DNA from: Oscillospiraceae bacterium
GTDB taxonomy: Bacteria; Bacillota; Clostridia; Oscillospirales; Acutalibacteraceae
DNA: 15,271 nt
Reading direction: 5' to 3'
NCBI GenBank assembly: GCA_003520555.1
Contig: DOUO01000021.1
Coordinates: forward strand, 1 to 15,271
Shown here: in pieces, positions 13,660-15,271 of the stretch
Numbering within the stretch: position 1 is the stretch's first letter
Layout of the letters: every line of letters begins with the position of its first letter
Translations under genes and position numbers: made by a program
The notes under the pieces: model-generated
Told to the model about the DNA's origin: nothing
Databases searched by the model: none
The model's input: the letters and a program-made list of their open reading frames with translations, nothing else

Positions 13660-14502
13660 TTAATGCTTTTTCTTAGAAATAACTATTGCGCCGACCACAA
13701 ATCCGGCAATTACAACCACGGAGATAATTCCGATTATCCAAACCGGGAAACCGCCCTGAGGATTGTCCTTGTCAACATAGCGGGTAACGTCCTGAATGTA
13801 GGTGCCGTATTGATTTGCCGTAAAGGTCTCGCCTACGTGATTTTCCGCCGCGGAGTCGCGGTTTTTAAGAAGCGCGCTGTCAGGGTCGGTTACGGCGGGA
13901 TGGTCATCCTTGAGAGGTGAATTTTTTTCACCCTTTCCGTCAAGGAAATTGATATACGCGCCCTGATTTGCCTTTACTACCTCATCCTTTGAGGTGATGA
14001 CGGGCGGTTCGTTTACTATTACGGGTTCATCGTTAATCTTTAAATCATAAGTCCAGGTGTAGCTCTTAAGATAAGTCATATCGTCGCCGTAAATTTCTTT
14101 TACAAATTTTGAAATTTCGGTTTCGCCGCCCTTTTTAACGGTGAACTCAATATCAAAGAACTCTTTTTTTGTCGAGAAATTAAGCTTATTGAAAACGTTA
14201 GTCCAATTCATTAATACTTCGCCGTTAACAATATTTTTAACAACGGCGTCGGTTTCGGGAAAATTTATCTTTTCGGAATCGGTTTCCAAAAATTCCGGGT
14301 CGTAATTGAGCTCCATCTGGAAGCCTTCAATTTCTTCTTCGGTATCGGCAAGGTAAAGAACATACTTGACTCTGTCGCCTACCTTTGCCTTTGCTTTGGA
14401 ATTAACGGTTAGCTCGTCCGCGCCGTGAGCGCAAACGCCCGAAATTGCGAATAAAGATAAAATTACGCATGTCGCGGTTAATATGCTGAATACCTTTTTC
14501 AT
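13660..14502 (-). CDS. membrane-anchored surface protein with a cohesin-like domain
   Basis: A 280-residue exported protein. Its signal peptide covers residues 1-28 (ending CAHGA). Residues 30-158 have the layout of a cohesin-type module: AKVGDRVKYVLYLADTEEEI, then GFQMELNYDPEFLETD (the G-F-x-x-x-L-x-Y-D-P-x-x-L pattern is distinctive), NGEVLMNWTNVF, and FFDIEFTVKKGGETEI. A linker (160-250) follows with no domain I recognise, then one membrane helix (about 253-275) and the tail SKKKH. It shares this design with the gene ending at 11123, so the two are likely distant paralogues. The ribosome binding site is CGAGGT and the promoter lies just upstream. Cohesins bind dockerins; no dockerin is encoded in the window, so a partner is not shown. 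It might instead be a glycan-binding Ig-like domain. Confidence 0.8.
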   Translation of the reverse strand: MKKVFSILTATCVILSLFAISGVCAHGADELTVNSKAKAKVGDRVKYVLYLADTEEEIEGFQMELNYDPEFLETDSEKINFPETDAVVKNIVNGEVLMNWTNVFNKLNFSTKKEFFDIEFTVKKGGETEISKFVKEIYGDDMTYLKSYTWTYDLKINDEPVIVNEPPVITSKDEVVKANQGAYINFLDGKGEKNSPLKDDHPAVTDPDSALLKNRDSAAENHVGETFTANQYGTYIQDVTRYVDKDNPQGGFPVWIIGIISVVVIAGFVVGAIVISKKKH

Positions 14503-14537
14503 AACTTATACCTCGGAAATATCGTTCTCTTCGTATT

Positions 14538-14566
14538 ATTATAATACATTCTGAAAATAATTTCAA
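14538..14566 (-). promoter_or_regulatory. promoter of the cohesin-like gene at 13660
   Basis: On the minus strand, -35 TTGAAA (14566-14561), 17-bp spacer, -10 TATAAT (14543-14538). Confidence 0.8.
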
Positions 14567-14622
14567 CGAAAACCGTGTGAATAAACTATGAATTTTTTGT
14601 AATAATTACGGAATTTCGGAGC

Positions 14623-14653
14623 AAAAAAACACCCTCCGGATTACCGGAGGGTG
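14623..14653 (-). terminator. terminator of the X2-like surface gene
   Basis: A perfect 10-bp inverted repeat (14653-14644 with 14639-14630, CACCCTCCGG / CCGGAGGGTG, four-base loop), followed on the minus strand by TTTTTTT. It is about 50 nt past the stop codon. Confidence 0.92.
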
Positions 14654-14703
14654 AAAAATCAAGATTTATTTTTTTCGAATGTCACAACTTGGAACAAGCT
14701 AAA

Positions 14704-15271
14704 TTATTTTACTCTCTTGCGAGCAAAGAAGATAGCGCCGGTTGCAGAGATAAGAACTAAGAGGATAATGATTGCCATAGAAGCATTACCTGTCTGAACT
14801 GCACCGTTTCCGCCGTCGTTACCGTTGGCGCTGTCGCTTGTTGAATCATTTGTTGAATCAGGTGAAGCGGGAGCGTCAGTAGCTGATGTAGCGTCGGGTG
14901 TTGTTGTGGGTTCGATTGTTGTAGGTTCTTCTGTTGCAGCGTTTACTACATTAACATCTGTTGCAACTTCAGTTGAGCCAAAGACAAACTTGAACTGGTT
15001 GGAACCGTCTCCGAGATCGTCCATGAACTTAGGACTTACTGCAACTGTAAGTGTGCCCTTTTCGGAATCAAATGTTACTGTGTAGTTATCAGCGGGAACA
15101 TCGATGTCGTTAACCTTTACGCCATCGAACTTATCCTTAAGGAGTTCGGGATTTGTTCCTTCAAATACTTCGAGTACGAACTGAGCGGGTTCTGTTGTAC
15201 CCTTAACCCATGTTGTGGGTGATGAAGCAACGTTAACTTCAAACTTAGGCTCTGTAACGGGTTCTGTAACA
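14704..15271 (-). CDS. surface protein with X2-like Ig domain and sortase-like tail (5' end cut off)
   Basis: The frame stays open to the window edge, so this is only the C-terminal 188 or so residues; the ATG at 15024 is internal. The visible start reads TEPVTEPKFEVNVASSP. It leads into one domain of about 85 residues with an X2/CBM_X2-like pattern: FDGVKVNDIDVPADNYTVTF, a strand, then KFMDDLGDGSNQFKFVFG and a closing strand. A Thr/Pro/Ser/Asp stalk follows, then GAVQTGNAS, a hydrophobic helix and FARKRVK. TEPVTEP suggests that more repeated domains and linkers lie upstream. Alanine codons in the stalk are mostly GCT, and the codon style looks closer to rpmB than to the metabolic genes, which hints at high expression. 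Function unknown; a surface binding or scaffold protein is inferred. Confidence 0.75.
   Translation of the reverse strand, partial: VTEPVTEPKFEVNVASSPTTWVKGTTEPAQFVLEVFEGTNPELLKDKFDGVKVNDIDVPADNYTVTFDSEKGTLTVAVSPKFMDDLGDGSNQFKFVFGSTEVATDVNVVNAATEEPTTIEPTTTPDATSATDAPASPDSTNDSTSDSANGNDGGNGAVQTGNASMAIIILLVLISATGAIFFARKRVK

Noticed and set aside
14704..15024. Independent small protein starting at the ATG at 15024
   Set aside because: The same frame continues without a stop to the window edge and encodes the first half of an Ig-like domain, so this ATG is internal.

Overview
The window comes from a Gram-positive, low-to-mid-GC Firmicute, most likely a gut-type clostridium of the Ruminococcus/Oscillospiraceae kind. 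Reasons: strong AGGAGG ribosome binding sites, TTGACA/TATAAT promoters with 17-bp spacers, the scpA-scpB-ytfJ-D-Ala-D-Ala carboxypeptidase-rluB cluster, a zinc-type L28, and secreted proteins that look like cohesin, starch-binding and X2 modules. All genes except rpmB lie on the minus strand, so transcription runs right to left. The species assignment is inference from gene content; no RNA marker gene is present.

Left region (1-2250): a two-gene unit, mgtE (Mg2+ channel/transporter) followed by a DUF1893 protein. It has a strong promoter and a roughly 200-nt structured leader that ends in an intrinsic terminator just before the mgtE ribosome binding site. This is the layout of a riboswitch or attenuator. 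I could not match the leader convincingly to a known class, though an M-box-like Mg2+ sensor is the natural hypothesis.

Carboxylase operon (2268-5520): a divergent carboxyltransferase (12S/MmdA type), a small biotin carrier protein and an OadA/5S-type pyruvate/oxaloacetate carboxyltransferase. The three genes match the subunit set of a transcarboxylase. No membrane decarboxylase subunit is present, and the 12S-like subunit has several altered active-site loops.

Housekeeping operon (5554-10712): one promoter drives a site-2-type metalloprotease, scpA, scpB, a DUF2953-YtfJ/GerW fused reading frame, a serine D-Ala-D-Ala carboxypeptidase and rluB. The genes are tightly spaced or overlapping. The fusion keeps a good internal ribosome binding site and ATG for the YtfJ half. 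The spmA-spmB genes that often sit between the carboxypeptidase and rluB in spore formers are missing.

rpmB (10821-11009, plus strand) has its own promoter, divergent from the protease operon, and its own terminator.

Right region (11088-15271): four consecutive cell-surface protein genes. The first three each have their own terminator and, where visible, their own promoter. Two have cohesin-like domains, one has a CBM26-like starch-binding domain, and the last (cut by the window edge) has an X2-like Ig domain. All end in a Ser/Thr/Pro-rich or low-complexity stalk, a transmembrane helix and a basic tail. Two of them share a QTG-plus-hydrophobic-plus-basic C-terminus that resembles a sortase signal without the Leu-Pro. 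This is a candidate surface glycan-binding or scaffold locus and is, with the mgtE leader, the most interesting part of the window.
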